A DNA stretch of 64,000 nucleotides. It comes from Daphnia pulex (lineage: Eukaryota; Arthropoda; Branchiopoda; Diplostraca; Daphniidae). The position numbers and the translations under genes were made by a program. Positions within the stretch are counted from its first letter, which is position 1, and every line of letters begins with the position of its first letter. Of the stretch, positions 25,887 through 38,691 are shown piece after piece. The notes below the pieces were generated by a model. The model made no database searches. It was not told where the DNA came from and worked only from the letters and a program-made list of their open reading frames with translations. Location: positions 930,001 through 994,000 of the forward strand of contig NC_060027.1 of NCBI RefSeq assembly GCF_021134715.1, given 5' to 3'.

Positions 25887-27577
25887 CTACTTTCCTATAC
25901 AAAAGGATCGGAATAGGACGTCGAGCATTTCTTCCGTGTCGATTTTGCCACGGGCCGTGATGGAGCCCAGTTGATTGGCCGATCGGCGAAGGTACTCGCC
26001 GGCCAGGGCCAGGTCGCCTTGATGCTCCACGATGTCGAGAAACTTCTCCAAATGTCCCGAGGCCAACTGAACGTGATGGCGTTGCCTGGAACTGGTGATC
26101 AGCGGGGATTCCTGCAACGGATTGGCGCACAATTCCGCTAGTTTGCCCTCCAGGTGGACCAGAAATTCTCCCAAACCTTTTTCGGTTTTGCACGAAATGG
26201 CTGACAATTCCGGCGGACGGTTTACGTTTGGTGAGACGAGATCGAGTTTATTTAATAAAACGAGGTAGTTGTTTTCAGCATCTGTAAAGAGTTAATTGCA
26301 AATTACTGGCGAATCAAAGAGAATTAGTTGGTAATTAATTTACTGAATGATAAGTTGAGACGTTCGCACTCGTGGCGGATCAAGTCTTTTACGGGCTGTT
26401 GCCACAGACTTTCGGGTCCTCTAGAAGCATCCATGACAATAATCACCAAATCGGCAGTGGCAGCTGCTTCTCTAGCTCGTCTGAGTCCCTCATTTTCAAC
26501 CGGATCAACGGAATGTCTCAAACCGGCCGTGTCGCATAAGACAACGGGGAATCCCCCAATGTCTAGTGAAATTTCCAAAACGTCCCGTGTTGTTCCGGCG
26601 TGAGGAGAAACGATGGCAACGTTCCTACGACCTTAAAAAACATAAAATGTTAGTCATAGTTGAGTGAATTTATGAGACTTTTTGAATCAATTACCTAGTA
26701 TGTTGATTAATGATGACTTTCCAGCATTGGGTTCGCCAATGATTGCCACTTTTACGCCACTGCGTAGTCTCTCTCCCCTTCTGTTGTCGTTTAAATGGCT
26801 GTCGACCTCGGCCTTTAAAGACTGAACTGAATTCCTCAATGTGCCTAGTACTTCCTCTCCTATATCTTGATCTTCTCCAAAGTCAATAAAAGCCTCCAAG
26901 TGGGCCATGCAAGTGAGGACTCGAGTCCTCCACAAATTGTACAATCCTGCCAGCTCTCCTGTGGCCTGCCTGATGGCTTGACGCCTCTGAGTTTCAGTTT
27001 CAGCTCGTAGCAAATCTGCCAACCCTTCCACTTCTGTTGCGTCAAGTTTTCCTGCTAGGTATGCCCTCTTTGTGAACTCCCCTGTGGAAACAACAAACAA
27101 TGAGCAACTGTGCAATGAAATGTGGTACTAAACACTGATACCTGCCTCAGCTAATCGAAACCCAGGGAGTTTATGGAGAGCATTAATTACAGATGAAACC
27201 ACAGCAACACCACCGTGCACGTGCAGCTCTACAGAATTTTCACCTGTAAAGCTGTGTGGCTGGGGAAACCATAAAACAAGTCCATTGTCCAACATCTCCT
27301 CATTTTTGGGATCCACTATTCTGCAGAGTAATGCTTTTCGTGGAATAACACTGTCCTTTTTTCTCCTCGTCATTCTGTGGATAACATCCAGACTTTTGGG
27401 CCCAGATACTCGAATCACAGCAATTGCACTTTTACTTAAACCTTCATAATAGAACATTGCATTAAATGGGGAAATAGTCGTACATAAATGTCATTGCAAC
27501 AAACCTGACGATAACGCAAAAATGGTTGATCGGTGTGTTGTTGTTGAGCATCTTCTCTGGTATTTAAAATTTGACAT
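25887..27577 (-). CDS. GTPBP3: tRNA modification GTPase GTPBP3 (MnmE/MSS1 homologue), mitochondrial
   Basis: Exons 27577-27505, 27441-27142, 27081-26695, 26631-26344 and 26281-25887 give 480 residues, close to the usual animal length. With MTO1 (MnmG) this GTPase makes the taurinomethyl modification of wobble uridine in mitochondrial tRNAs. Seen in order: an Arg/Ser/Thr-rich leader ([17 protein letters not shown]) that fits mitochondrial import, the folate-binding N-domain starting STIFALSSG, the motif [20 protein letters not shown], and the inserted G domain with P-loop GEPNAGKSS, switch AGTTRD and DTAG. The NKLD motif and the C-terminal FCIGK, the conserved CxGK catalytic cysteine motif of MnmE, follow. 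The first exon was placed by phase-matched splicing of LSSG; no upstream in-frame ATG was found. It is divergent from SEC14-like copy C. Confidence 0.96.
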
Positions 27578-28026
27578 GAAAGACGGTTGGTAGAGGCATC
27601 TCGTTGATTTCAAGACTGCCAACATTTAAATTACTTTTATTTCAACTAGTTTCTGTTTTAAACATGCTCCACAAAACAGGGGCACCGAGAAATGCAAAAT
27701 CGAACAAAGCAGCAGACGACAAACGTTTCCCGATTAGCATATTATTTCCCGCCGATTTCTTAGTTTATTGATTTTTTGAAGCCCGCTGAATTTAAAAAAA
27801 CTTCATACAAACGCAGATAATGAGAGTCTGAGTCCGCATCCAAGTAGACTGTCCAACATTGTGTACATTACGGGTGTACCAAACAAACTTAAAGTTATCT
27901 TATCACTACAAAATTGATAGAAGAGCTCGCTTACTAAATATAATGGACATAAAAAATCAAGAAAAAACTTGTTGCATTCATTTTGTTCACCTTCAGCGAA
28001 GATATCCTGTGTTTTATTGACGAGCC
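27578..28026. promoter_or_regulatory. Divergent intergenic region, GTPBP3 / SEC14-like copy C
   Basis: About 450 bp separates two divergent start codons, so it should hold both promoters and leaders. A double GATA-type site (TTATCTTATC) lies at 27895-27904, about 125 bp upstream of the copy C start codon. No TATA box could be assigned with confidence. Confidence 0.4.
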
Positions 28027-30226
28027 ATGGATCTCAACGATTTCAATGAAAACCAGAAAAAGATTCTGAAGCAGGTGCGTTTTAACTCTTTTCTTATTAT
28101 TATTGTATGCTAATAAGAACTCCTCCATTAATTATGGTGTCCTCTGCTCACAACCTTCTTAGATTTAAATGAAAGGGGATTCATTTGAAAGGGAATTGAT
28201 TTCTATTAATAAACTTTCCATTCAGGAGTATGATTAGTAGAGTGAAATTTTCATTAGAAATTAAATTACATATTGTGGAAAAGTTTTCATAATAATATAA
28301 GTGATTGGGATTTGCTAAGTTGACATTTTCTCTAGCCGTAGACATCTTGTGGGATTTTCCCATCACTTATTAACCGTTAACCTTGATTATGATAACACAC
28401 ATCAAAACAGATAATTGTGACAGAATGAGCCATTGAATCCGCGTTATCTCATTTGTGTTTTCGCATCGAATCTTTATAGTTTATCATCACTCAAATTGTT
28501 GACTTTGTACATCCTTTCTCCATAGTTTCGCGAGGTGGTTAAGGATTGCCAGTTACCCAATTCTGAAGATGCTTACCTTGCACGATGGCTCATCGGTATA
28601 CTATAATGAATAATTCGCATTTTGGTTTTTGTTTTACATCATTCTAATTTTCTTTTACACAGCCCGCGATTTTGACATTCCCAAAGCTGAAAAAATGCTC
28701 CGAAATGTAATAAGACAAATCTTTTGAAATTAGAAATAACAATCTAACTTTATGTGTATACTGTTTGATGTCTTCAACTATAAGGCGTTGGAATGGCGTC
28801 GTCAATTCAAAATCGACAGCATTCTAAACGATTTCAAGCCGCCGGAAGTCTTGTTAAATTACGTTTCAGCTGGTCTAGTTGGAAGAGACAAAGCGCAAAG
28901 TCCTTGTAAGAGAAAATCGCACATTAAATTGCTTGATGCTGAAAGATAAATCATGGCATTTTGGGCATTTTCAGTGTGGATTACTCGTTATGGAAGGATG
29001 GACATGAAGGGGATCCTCCGTTCGGCAAAGAAACGCGATTTCGTCATGTACATCGCCTATTTGGTGGAATTCAGCATTTCAAAGGTGATAGAAGACCCCA
29101 AGAAGTACAAGCGCAGCCCTGACGCCATTGTCCAAACTACCGTCATCTTTGACTTGGAAGGACTGTCCATGCAACACATCACTAATAGACAAGGTACGTT
29201 AAATGCTTAGACTCGGATAGTGCTCTATATTTGAATCAAAAACATAATTTTGTGAATTTTACTTTTATAGCTGTCGATGTTGCCATCAAATTGATTACCT
29301 TATACGAAGCTAATTATCCCGAATACCTGAGCAACATATTAGTCGTCAACGGTAAGTGGTGGGACAATTTTTGTTCGAGTTCAAATTTCGATCTTAAAAC
29401 ATTTTCAAAATTATATTTTCAGCGCCCAAGGTTTTTCCTCTTCTTTTCGCCATGCTGAAACCTTTTATTCACGAACGAACTAGGAACAAGATTAAAATCT
29501 TTGGTCACGATGAAAAGGAATGGAAAACCGCCATTCTGGAATACGTCAATGCCGAGGAATTGCCCGTCGCATACGGAGGGACTATGACCGATCCTGACGG
29601 AAATCCCAACTGCATCAAATTGGCAAGTTCTTTTATTTATAAATCAGTTCTTGTTATTATTTCTTCATCACAATCCCTTTGAATCGCAGGTTAACATGGG
29701 CGGAGTAGTTCCAAAATCGTGCTACTTCAGCTGCAAACCTGACATCAGTAATAAAAAGTCTCTGTCGATCTCAAGAGGATCTAAGGAGCATTTGGAATTC
29801 CCAGTCAAAGAAGCTGGTGCCGTCCTCAAGTATGTAATTCCTTATCTAACAGCGTTTTAAAGAGATCATGTCTAATTTGTTTCCCTATATTCAAGATGGG
29901 ATTTCCATACAGAAGAAAGTGACATTGGGTTCGCCGTGTATCGAAAACAAGGAAATGAATTGATCGCGATTGTTCCGTCAGATCGGATCGATTGCGACAT
30001 GTCGACCGAAGAAGGAGAACTCCAATGTGATGAGCCTGGTGTCTGTAAGTGACCGTTGCTTGGCTATATTGCATTCGACATGTTACATTGATCTTGTTTC
30101 CTATTAGACGTGATTGAATTTGACAATGGCTTCAGTTACATTCGCTCCAAGAAAATCTGGTACGCCATTTCGGTAGGATCAGCCTCAGTGGTGAGCCAAA
30201 CCGGTTCTGACTTGGACAAGATTTAA
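28027..30226 (+). CDS. SEC14-like protein (copy C), CRAL-TRIO and GOLD domains
   Basis: Ten exons: 28027-28074, 28526-28595, 28663-28706, 28785-28905, 28975-29193, 29271-29351, 29423-29622, 29690-29829, 29896-30044, 30108-30226; 396 residues. It starts MDLNDFNENQKKILKQ and has the CRAL-TRIO N helices (DCQLPNSEDAYLARWLIARD), the lipid pocket (WITRYGRMDMKGILRS, FDLEGLSMQHITN) and the GOLD domain (KWDFHTEESDIGFAVYRKQG). It is likely a cytosolic lipid or vitamin carrier of the SEC14L2 type. Intron 7 uses a GC donor (TTG|GCAAGT at 29623). Intron 8 ends TTCAAG. AATAAA lies at 30360-30365. Its leader is unlike those of copies D and F, suggesting an older split. Confidence 0.93.
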
Positions 30227-30613
30227 TAGACCTTCAAATGGCGAATAACGAATGACTATATGGACTGATTGAGACCCTGTCTGCTTATTTAGAAATTTCA
30301 CACTATTTTTTGGGGTAAACTGTTGATACTTTCGGGCAAACATAGAAATGGAGAAAACAAATAAACAAAAATGTCTCTTGTTTAATTCAGTTGTATGCTA
30401 TTCACACTTAAAATGTGTCGAAAGTCATTCCTTATCTTGCTAGAGCTATTTCTATCGTGGATAACCAAGGTGGTGTAGTACGGGAATAAAGATAACGGTC
30501 CGATTGTTTATCACTGACGGCTTCATTTTGGAAGCGAAGCGATTCCAAAGTGACCGTGAGTGCTCAATCGTTATTTATTAATTTATAAAATTACTTGCTG
30601 GAAACTCTTGGAG

Positions 30614-33600
30614 ATGGCACATTTCCCTGATACAATTAGTTACGATAGAAGGGAAATACTCGGTACGGGTGGCTTCGGGACAGTGTTTCTCGGTAGTTAC
30701 GATGGCAAACAAGTCGCCGTCAAGAGAATCGAATTGCAGCGATTGGATCCGAAAGATCGTGAAGTCACACTGCAAAAACAGCTCAATCACGAAAATGTCA
30801 TGGCAATTCTAGCCGTTGAACATGATGTCGACTTTAGGTAATACTATAGAGTTCAAGTAAAATATTTATTTTAAAATAGCAAAAACACCATGCAATGATG
30901 CGCCGTATTTATAGATTAATCGCTCTTGAATTGTGTGCCGGAACGCTAATGCACGTTTGCGAGGGGAAATACGTTGGACCAACTCTTCCGTCGGATGTAC
31001 AAGTGGTGCAACAGATTATCGAAGGGCTGCATTACATTCACTCGAAGAATTTGGTTCACCGAGACGTTAAACCGGAAAACATTCTCGTTTCGAAATCGGA
31101 ACCTGCAACAATCAAATTGTCCGATTTTGGATTCAGTAAGCAAACGAGTAGCAGCGGAATGTATTCAATAAGCGCCATCAAAGGGACTCTAGATTGGATG
31201 GCACCCGAGTGGAAACTGAACAATGCAACAGAAATTAAAACAGGCTCGTCCAGCATCGACATTTTCTCAACCGGATGTGTCATTTTCTATTACGTGACCC
31301 GCGGGACACACCCGTTTGGTGAAGCTGATACAGTGACAAGTAATATTGTCCAAAATAATCCAGTCAATATTGATAAAGGTTGGTGAAATACATTCAAGTG
31401 GCTTCTAATTAACTTCTGTTTTCTGAATGTAACGTTTCTATACATGCAGCTGGCGATTGTCCAGAACAATTTCTGATTGGCATTGTACGCGAAATGATTG
31501 AATATGACCCGAATAAAAGACCGCCATTGGAAAACGTCCTGAAGAAATTGAAATTGCCATTTTTGACAGACTCTGTAAATGGAGCGGGAGCTAGCAGGAC
31601 AGTTGAAGTCAATTGGTGCGGCACGGGTGAATTTCAGAGTGTTGTGCGGCCAGTGGCCGAAGATGGCCATTGCGTCATCCGATTCCACCCGACCAAACCC
31701 GTTCTTGTCTGCATCGTCGGTGAAAAAATGATCGTGTTCTATGCGGCCAATTCGTCCATTCCTTTTTCTAATTGGGATGCAAAGCCAATTGAATTTCCTC
31801 GTGGAAATATAGAAAGAATTGTGACGATGGAATGGAACGTAAGTATAAATAGAATCGACATTAAAATTAAGTCTTTCGCTAGACCGGTAGCAAAGCGCTT
31901 GAACAAAAGCAGGAATTAATTGAATTATTATTAACATGCGGTTATAACAGCAGGTATTGAATAATTCATTTTGTTTTTAATTATTATTATATTAGATAGA
32001 CGGTACCCAATTGGCTGCCATCGCTTCTAACGAGCGTGACATCATCGTGTGGAGTTATCCAAGTGGCGAAATTCTCTTTCAAAAGAATTTACCCGAGCAG
32101 ATCCAACAAATCGTGTGGAATCCTTTCAGACCTAACCTGTTTGCTACTTTTAAGAGATGGGTAAGTTTGTATCCGGTTTCTTTACCCGTTTTCCGATCTC
32201 CTATTTCTTTTTTAAATTAATTAATTAAATGGTGAATTATTTTTCATCCAATAATTTTCCTGCCGATTTCAATCGAATCCAGTGGAATCCTTTCAGAGAA
32301 GACATCGCCGAAAAAGCTCGAGGTGTGTGGGTGAGTTGTTTATTTCGTCATTTGATCTCTTCCCTTTTTTCTATTTTCCATGAAATATTTCCCTCCTTTT
32401 ACCTTCAATTTTCTTGAATTTGTTTTCAGCTTCGAAACTTTCAATACTCGGTGACTTTCTGTGATTCATCGCCTGCCGACCGACCAACATTTCACTTATG
32501 CACATTCAAACGTGAGACAACCGGAGTGATTGTGAGTGTCCAGTGGATCTCGGAGAACCGAGCCGCTCTCGGCTTATACAATGGCGGAATTGAAATTTGT
32601 GAAATTGGCAAATCGACGGCGACAGTCAAAGTCGTCAAATTCGTTGGATACAGAAACGTTGTGAGTTTTATTTCGTCTTTGAATGCTGTGATCAAACCAA
32701 TTCTATTATGTTATACATCATATTATAAGGGTTGGATAAGAGGTATGCTATGGAACGAACGGACAAGGTCTGGCTACTTGTTCCTACCGATGGACGAAGG
32801 TATTATAAAATGTCGTTATTGGTCATTGATGCTGATGGGCGTGTCATCGCTTTATTAACTTGCCGTTTCTCGTATGATAGGTTTGGTCAGTGGACAGCGA
32901 CCAACCCATTCACGTCTACAAGAACGGATTTTGTCGAAGCTTTGCTTGGCTTCCGAACGGCCGGAAAAACACGGGCGACGAGGGAATGAACGCGGCCAGG
33001 AATTCGTCAGACAATTTCATTTTGGTTAGGTATATACTAGACTAAGCTAAATAGATTTTACCAAATGAAAAGAGAATTATATTAAGAGGGTAGGAGAGTG
33101 GAATGGCATGCAGGGAGGAGGGCTGATTGCGTCACTGTTTTTCAAATGATTGTCGCGCGGTTATTTTATTTGAATTCAATTTTTTATTCAGTGGAATGGA
33201 TAAAGGGAGAATTCTCATTTGGACTCCACTGGCAAAAGAAAAGGACGAAAGAATTCTTAGATGTAGTCTAAGAATTGTAATGTGTAATTCAGGTGTAGTC
33301 GATTCCTTGTCGTTTTCACCCGACGGACGGTTTCTCGCATCAGCCGACACGGATGGCAAATTGATCATTTGGTCAACTGAGGTAATTAAAAAAAATAATA
33401 ATAAAAAAAAAGGAACTATATATTTAGAAGAGGGAGTGGTATTAATATGACGCAATATTTACAAACCATGGAGGATAGGTAGTATATAATTGTATGTGTA
33501 TACAATTAATTTTTGTACGTTTCATCAGAATTGGGAGTCGGTTTTCATCGGTGAAAAAGATGGATGGGTTGATTCTCCTTCGTGGATGTCTACTTGTACG

Positions 33601-33863
33601 AACGTCCCTGAATATAAATTGACTTTCAACTCATCTAATGGCATGGTACATAAACGGAATTAATTCGTTTTTCTTTACATCACAACAAAAATGCCCCAAA
33701 CATTTTCCATCCTTTTTTTACCCTCTAAACCAGTGCACCTACAGTTATATAATTCTTACGGTCTATATATGTGTTACACATTGTTTAGGTCCGTGTCGTA
33801 GAATACCGTCGGCCAAATTGGGTAATTCAAGACGTTGTCCCCATGAGAATTGCGAATGAATAA
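30614..33863 (+). CDS. IRE1-like Ser/Thr kinase domain fused to TBL1-like WD40 repeats
   Basis: Exons 30614-30837, 30915-31378, 31450-31838, 31996-32160, 32283-32330, 32430-32660, 32743-32799, 32881-33029, 33192-33381, 33529-33645 and 33789-33863 give 702 residues in one frame. Residues 10-265 form a complete kinase: Gly loop GTGGFGTV, VAVK lysine (about 37), HRDVKPEN (Asp about 125), SDFGFSK (Asp about 145), GTLDWMAPE and IDIFSTGCVIFYYVTRGTHP, all closest to the IRE1 kinase. No signal peptide, membrane segment or RNase (KEN) domain is seen. The rest is WD40-like: DGTQLAAIASNERDIIVWSY, GLATCSYRWTKVWSVDSDQP, SGMDKGRILIWTP and FSPDGRFLASADTDGKLIIW, which recall TBL1/TBL1XR1. The short exon 32283-32330 is in frame but optional. 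Substrate is unknown. A model of two abutting genes is the alternative; no internal start or poly(A) signal supports it. Confidence 0.8.
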
Positions 33864-34181
33864 TCGGATCCAAAGACGACAAAAAAATATCACAAGTAAA
33901 ATATATCAGTTCTTCGCGTGCAAATATGTAATAACTATACCATTTCCTTAAAAAAAAATGTCTCAAATGGACGTTTTAGCCTGCGATAACTCGCGTCGCA
34001 TTGAATGCAATTTCTATATTTGGTGTTTGGAGTATTAAGCTTATAATATACAACGTCATGATGTGCTATTTTTCGTTATGCACAAAGTGTATTACATAGA
34101 ACCATCTGAAAAGTGTTCACAGAAACATATACTGTGACGTTAACAATAGGAACACTGTCAATTAATCGATATTAATCAGTA
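33864..34181. other. Convergent spacer between kinase-WD40 gene and GH5 gene
   Basis: About 320 bp of AT-rich 3' flank shared by two converging genes. No gene was seen. Confidence 0.5.
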
Positions 34182-35974
34182 TTACGGACAGACGGTGGAG
34201 GTGTTGTCCCACCATTTCGGATCCATAATACAATCGTTGATCAAATCCTTCATACTCCATCCGCCCTGTCCGTCCGGTCTGGGATTGTTTCCTTCCTGCT
34301 TCCAGGTCCACATGGTCCAGCCACCCTTCATGGCCTCCATGGTGGTGATGATGTTGTAGGCGTACTGCTTCAGCGTCACGTCAGTGAAGACGGCACTGGC
34401 CGGAGCGGCCACACACCATTCGCCCATGACCAGCGGTGCTCCCGTCCAGGCCGCAATGTCGGCGGCAATCAGAGCCACACCTTCGTTCATGATCCAGTCG
34501 GCCGTCTGTCCTTCGAATCCCCAAATGAGGTACTTGTGCCAGTCGTGCCACATGTTGGTGTAGGCCGGCGACGGCATGAAATTCTCCCAGTCGCTGCTGG
34601 TCCCGGCGTTCTGCTCCCACAGGATCGGAGAGGTGACTAGGATGCAATCGTTTCCGGTCGTCGTCCGGATGGTGTCGTACGCCCTCAGGTAGTAATCTTT
34701 CAGCTTGGCAACGTCCACCGATGTGGGCTCGTTCAGGAGTTCCACGCCCAGGAAGGATGGAGTGTAACGGTAGCGTGAAGCGAAGAAACGGGCCACTTCC
34801 AGGGTGTTGTCGATGTTTTCCTGATACTGGGACCAGTAGGCCTGTCCAGGATCCGATGGCGAACTGTGGTCGTTGCCGTTTTGGCTTCCCTTAGCTGCGT
34901 GGATGTCGATCAGGACGGCCACATTGTATTTGATGGCCCATTCCTGGACCAAACGATCCAAAAAGTATAATCCTGCGTTTCCAAAATTGTGATATAATTA
35001 ATTTTAACTCGGATATAATTAATTCTATTTTATTTATATTACCTCCTGGAGCAAACGTCTTGTATTCTTGTTGGTTGGAAGGATCGTGGATGTCGTAGCC
35101 GAGGATCCACCAGCCAATGGGAACTCGTACAGTATTCAAACTATTGCGAGCTATTTAAATTTGAAATCAATTAAAATTTTGGTATCGAAATCAACTAAGA
35201 AATATTTTTCAAATAACTGATATTTTTATACCAATGTTGGCGATATCTTCTTCGGTGATGAAAGTGTCCCAGTGAGTTCGAAAACGAGCATCTCCCACTT
35301 CGTGACCTAGATACCTCATCGTTTGCATTTCTCCTCCGCTGGAAACCTGCACGATTTTATAAATGGTGTAATGGTATGATGCAATGGCATTTTTAAAAAA
35401 ATGTAATGAATTTTAATTGTTTCAAAATGAAATAAAAAATGAAATAAATTCTAATTGTAAAAAATTAATTGTAAAATTCACTAAATTTGAAACGATTCCT
35501 TACAGTACTGGGGACTCCGTCCCAGAGCGGGTCTTTCGAATTGATCCAATTTTCAACGACCAACCATCCACCCAAATTGACACCTCGAACTGGCACCAGT
35601 CCAGCTCGGATGGCGTGTTGAACGTGATCTGTTGTAGCCTGATACATTTTTAAAAATATTTTAATTGTTAGATTTGTAACAAAGGGCACAAGTCCAGTCT
35701 TAGAACATTCCGGTAGGAAGTCTCAAAAGAGAGTGAGTAGACAAGAGAGGAGCAACGTTGACGCTCTCTCTTTCAAATGAATAGGAAAAAACAGACGTTA
35801 TAGTGAGTTCGTCTCACTCATGAGTAAGATTGGTGTTCCCGGAAGGATTAATAATCTAACATTAATAACATGACCTCGAATTAAATATAAGTAGTTTTTA
35901 AATGAATTAATTACCGTATGAACCGATGCAATGGCCATCAATAAGGCCAGTGAAAAAACAGCCATGAATTTCAT
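34182..35974 (-). CDS. Secreted GH5 glycoside hydrolase, glucan 1,3-beta-glucosidase type
   Basis: Exons 35974-35915, 35638-35504, 35346-35232, 35150-35043 and 34972-34182 give 402 residues. Exon 1 is a signal peptide (MKFMAVFSLALLMAIASVHT), so the enzyme is secreted, plausibly into the gut. The strings RGVNLGGWLVVENWI, HWDTFITEEDI and NTVRVPIGWW are those of fungal-type exo-1,3-beta-glucanases (GH5 subfamily 9). The catalytic acid/base is Glu about 221 in LLNEP and the nucleophile Glu about 324 in MGEW. The likely role is hydrolysis of beta-1,3-glucans of algae or fungi; true cellulase activity is less likely from these motifs. GATA-type sites lie upstream near 36323 and 36342. Five exons with ordinary splice sites show it is a resident nuclear gene, not contamination. 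Confidence 0.92.
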
Positions 35975-36685
35975 CGCGTGTGAATAACGTCTATTGCGAA
36001 TCTATACTGCGCACCGGCTTCCTGTTTGATTATTATTTTGTACCCGTGTCAGGTTAAAAAATGGGGTCAGTAGGAGTAGAACGGGATCGGCTGTTTCGCT
36101 TCGGCACCGCATTGTTTCAGTGGCGTTCGTGAGTCGTGACGCACGAGAGGTTGCTTGACTACTAGTAGGACGACTGCCGTTATATACCTGTTTGAACAGA
36201 GATGGCCACGGCTATAATCAGTAATAACATCGGTCGTTTGGGTCAATTCGTTGTTTGCTTAAACTTTGGAATGTTTTTATTGTTATTTATATTATTGAGT
36301 GACAGGAAAAGTGCGTCGTAAAAGATAAGTATAATCATGTTATCGGCAGTCACGACCACAAAATAATTCTCTAGGCATTTTTAAAAATGATTGCTACAAT
36401 AATCATTTTGTTTTCTTTTTTCTTTTGGGATTAGACGTTGCCAAGTTTAATCTCCACTTTAAGAAAATTAAAAATACATGGGACCTATTGATGCAATTTG
36501 AGTCAAAAGGCCAGATCACAAACAGTATAAGAGAATGACAATGCTGATACAATAAACCTTATCTGATGACGATAACGTGGATAGAGAAGCTGGACACAGT
36601 TTGTCTAAAATCAGGAAGTATTCATAACTTTACGTATACACATTTAAGTTGTATTGACGTATATGTGTTCTCCTCATTTGACGAA
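35975..36685. promoter_or_regulatory. Divergent region, GH5 gene / SEC14-like copy D
   Basis: About 710 bp between two divergent start codons. GATA-type motifs (aagataag near 36323, gttatc near 36342, ttatctgat near 36559, gataac near 36571) cluster here. The leader of copy D (36610-36685) contains tattcataacttta and ttctcctcatttgacgaa, closely matching the leader of copy F at 44537-44586. No other gene is seen. Confidence 0.4.
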
Positions 36686-38691
36686 ATGGATCTTAACGTT
36701 GAGCTCTCGGACAGCCAAAAAACCATGCTGAAGCAGGTATGATAAATGTGAAGTATTTTGTGTTTGTAACTTTGTAAGGGATAGAAAATCCTTTATCTCG
36801 TTGTGCTAACAACCCTGCAATCTTTTCTTTCTCAACAGTTTCGCGAGGTGGTTAAGGATTTACAGTTAACCAACTCTGAAGATGCTTTCCTTGCACGGTG
36901 GCTCATCGGTAAAACTATAGGGAGATATCATTTCCATTTGCTGGTAAATGTTTCATGATTCTATATTTATTTCCCTATAAACAGCCCGCGATTTTGACAT
37001 GCCTAAAGCTGAAAAAATGCTCCGAAATGTAAGTGAAAGACGACTAAAATAGAAATAACAATCATCACAATCTAACTTGGTTGCATATATTATTGCCATC
37101 AACAATTAGTCGCTGGAATTGCGTCGCCAATGGAAACTCGATAGCATTCTAAACGACTCTAAGCCACCGGAAGTCTTGGTCAACTATCTTTCAGCTGGTA
37201 TCACTGGACAAGACAAGTTACTAAATCCTTGTACGTGAAATTCCTTCAATAATGATTAGACAATTTGAAGTTTTTTAAAATCTTATTTCCCATCTTATAG
37301 TGTGGATAACGCGATACGGAAAGACGGACATGAAAGGGATCCTCCGCTCGACAAAGAAGATAGATTTTATGATGTATATCATTTATTTGATTGAAATGGG
37401 CATTTCTCAAGTCATATCGGACCCGAATAAGTTCAAGCGCGTGCCAGATGCTCTGGTGCAGACAACCATCATCTTCGACTGTGACGGCATCTCCATGCAG
37501 CACGTCACTAACAAAAAATGTACACAACTATAAATGAAATTTATAAGTATACATTAAAAATTAATTGTCTAATCCAGAATGATGACGCTCGTGATGTCGA
37601 CGTCGATTTCTGCATAATCATTTTCTGTGTGCGAAAAAATTAATTGATTCTGACAATTTTACATTGACAACGTGCAGTTATAGATGCGAGCATCAAACTT
37701 GCTAAATTGTACGAGGCGATTTATCCCGAATACCTCCACAATGTTTTTGTTGTTAATGGTAATCATTTTTGTCAAATGTTGTGTGTTGTCTTCACTGGAT
37801 TTCGACTCCTCTTTTTTGTTGATTCCTTATCTCATCAAAATATTTTCAAATAGTAATTTACTAATTTTAAACTGTGAATTTTTTAGCGCCAAAGATTGCG
37901 TACATACTGAGATCCATCATGAAACCCTTTGTGCCCGAAAAAACCATGAGCAAGATTCATATGTTCACTCACGATGACAAAGTATGGAAAGCGGCCATTC
38001 TGGAACACGTCAATCCTGATCAGTTGCCTGTCGCATATGGAGGAACTTTGACCGATCCCGACGGAAATCCCAACTGCATTACAATGGCAAGTCCTTTCTA
38101 TTCATTAATAGACCACCTACCACCGGGTTATCTCACTCAAATCTCTTGAAAATGAAGGTTGGTATGGGAGGAAAAGTTCCGAAATCCTACTATTTCCGTT
38201 ACAAGCCTGATACCGCCAATAAAAAGTCTTTGTCGATCCCCAAGGACTCTAAAGAACACTTAGAATTCCCAGTCAAAGAAGCTGGCGCCCTGCTCAAGTA
38301 TAATTCTTTATGGTATCTAAACTGCGCTTAACGATAACGTCTAATCCGTTTCCCTGTTCAAGATGGGATTTCCATTTAGAGGAAGGTGAAATTTCATTTG
38401 CCGTGTATCGCAAAGAAGGCAATGAATTGATCCCGATCGTTCCGTCAAATCGGGTCGATTGCGACATGTCGACCGAAGAAGGAGAACTCCAATGTGATGA
38501 GCCTGGTGTCTGTAAGTGACAGCTGTTTCATTCCCTTGTCTGCATAACTCCTTAGTAAGATTGGTTTCAATATTTCTTAATTTACAGACATTGTTGAATT
38601 TGATAACGATTGCCCCAGCAATCTCCGCTCAAAGAAGGTTTGGTATGCGATTTCGGTAGAGGACAACCCTGCATTGAGTAATCCGGAGTAG
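36686..38691 (+). CDS. SEC14-like protein (copy D), CRAL-TRIO and GOLD domains
   Basis: Exons 36686-36736, 36839-36908, 36985-37028, 37110-37230, 37301-37519, 37678-37758, 37887-38086, 38158-38297, 38363-38511 and 38588-38691 encode 392 residues. It starts MDLNVELSDSQKTMLKQ and carries CRAL-TRIO (EMGISQVISDPNKFKRVPDA, FDCDGISMQHVTN) and GOLD (KWDFHLEEGEISFAVYRKEG). The likely role is that of a SEC14L2-type cytosolic lipid carrier. Intron 7 again has a GC donor (ATG|GCAAGT at 38087) and its acceptor is AAG rather than CAG. Two residues in the pocket differ from the other copies (Cys for Leu in FDxEG, Ile for Asn in YEANYP). AATAAA lies at 38932-38937. Copies D and F share leader sequence and are nearest relatives. 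Confidence 0.93.

Noticed and set aside
32730-32880. Apparent frameshift in the WD40 part of the kinase gene
   Set aside because: Using the acceptor at 32741-32742 (aagag) instead of 32728-32729 gives GLATCSYRWTKVWSV in phase, matching WD40 repeats; no frameshift is needed.
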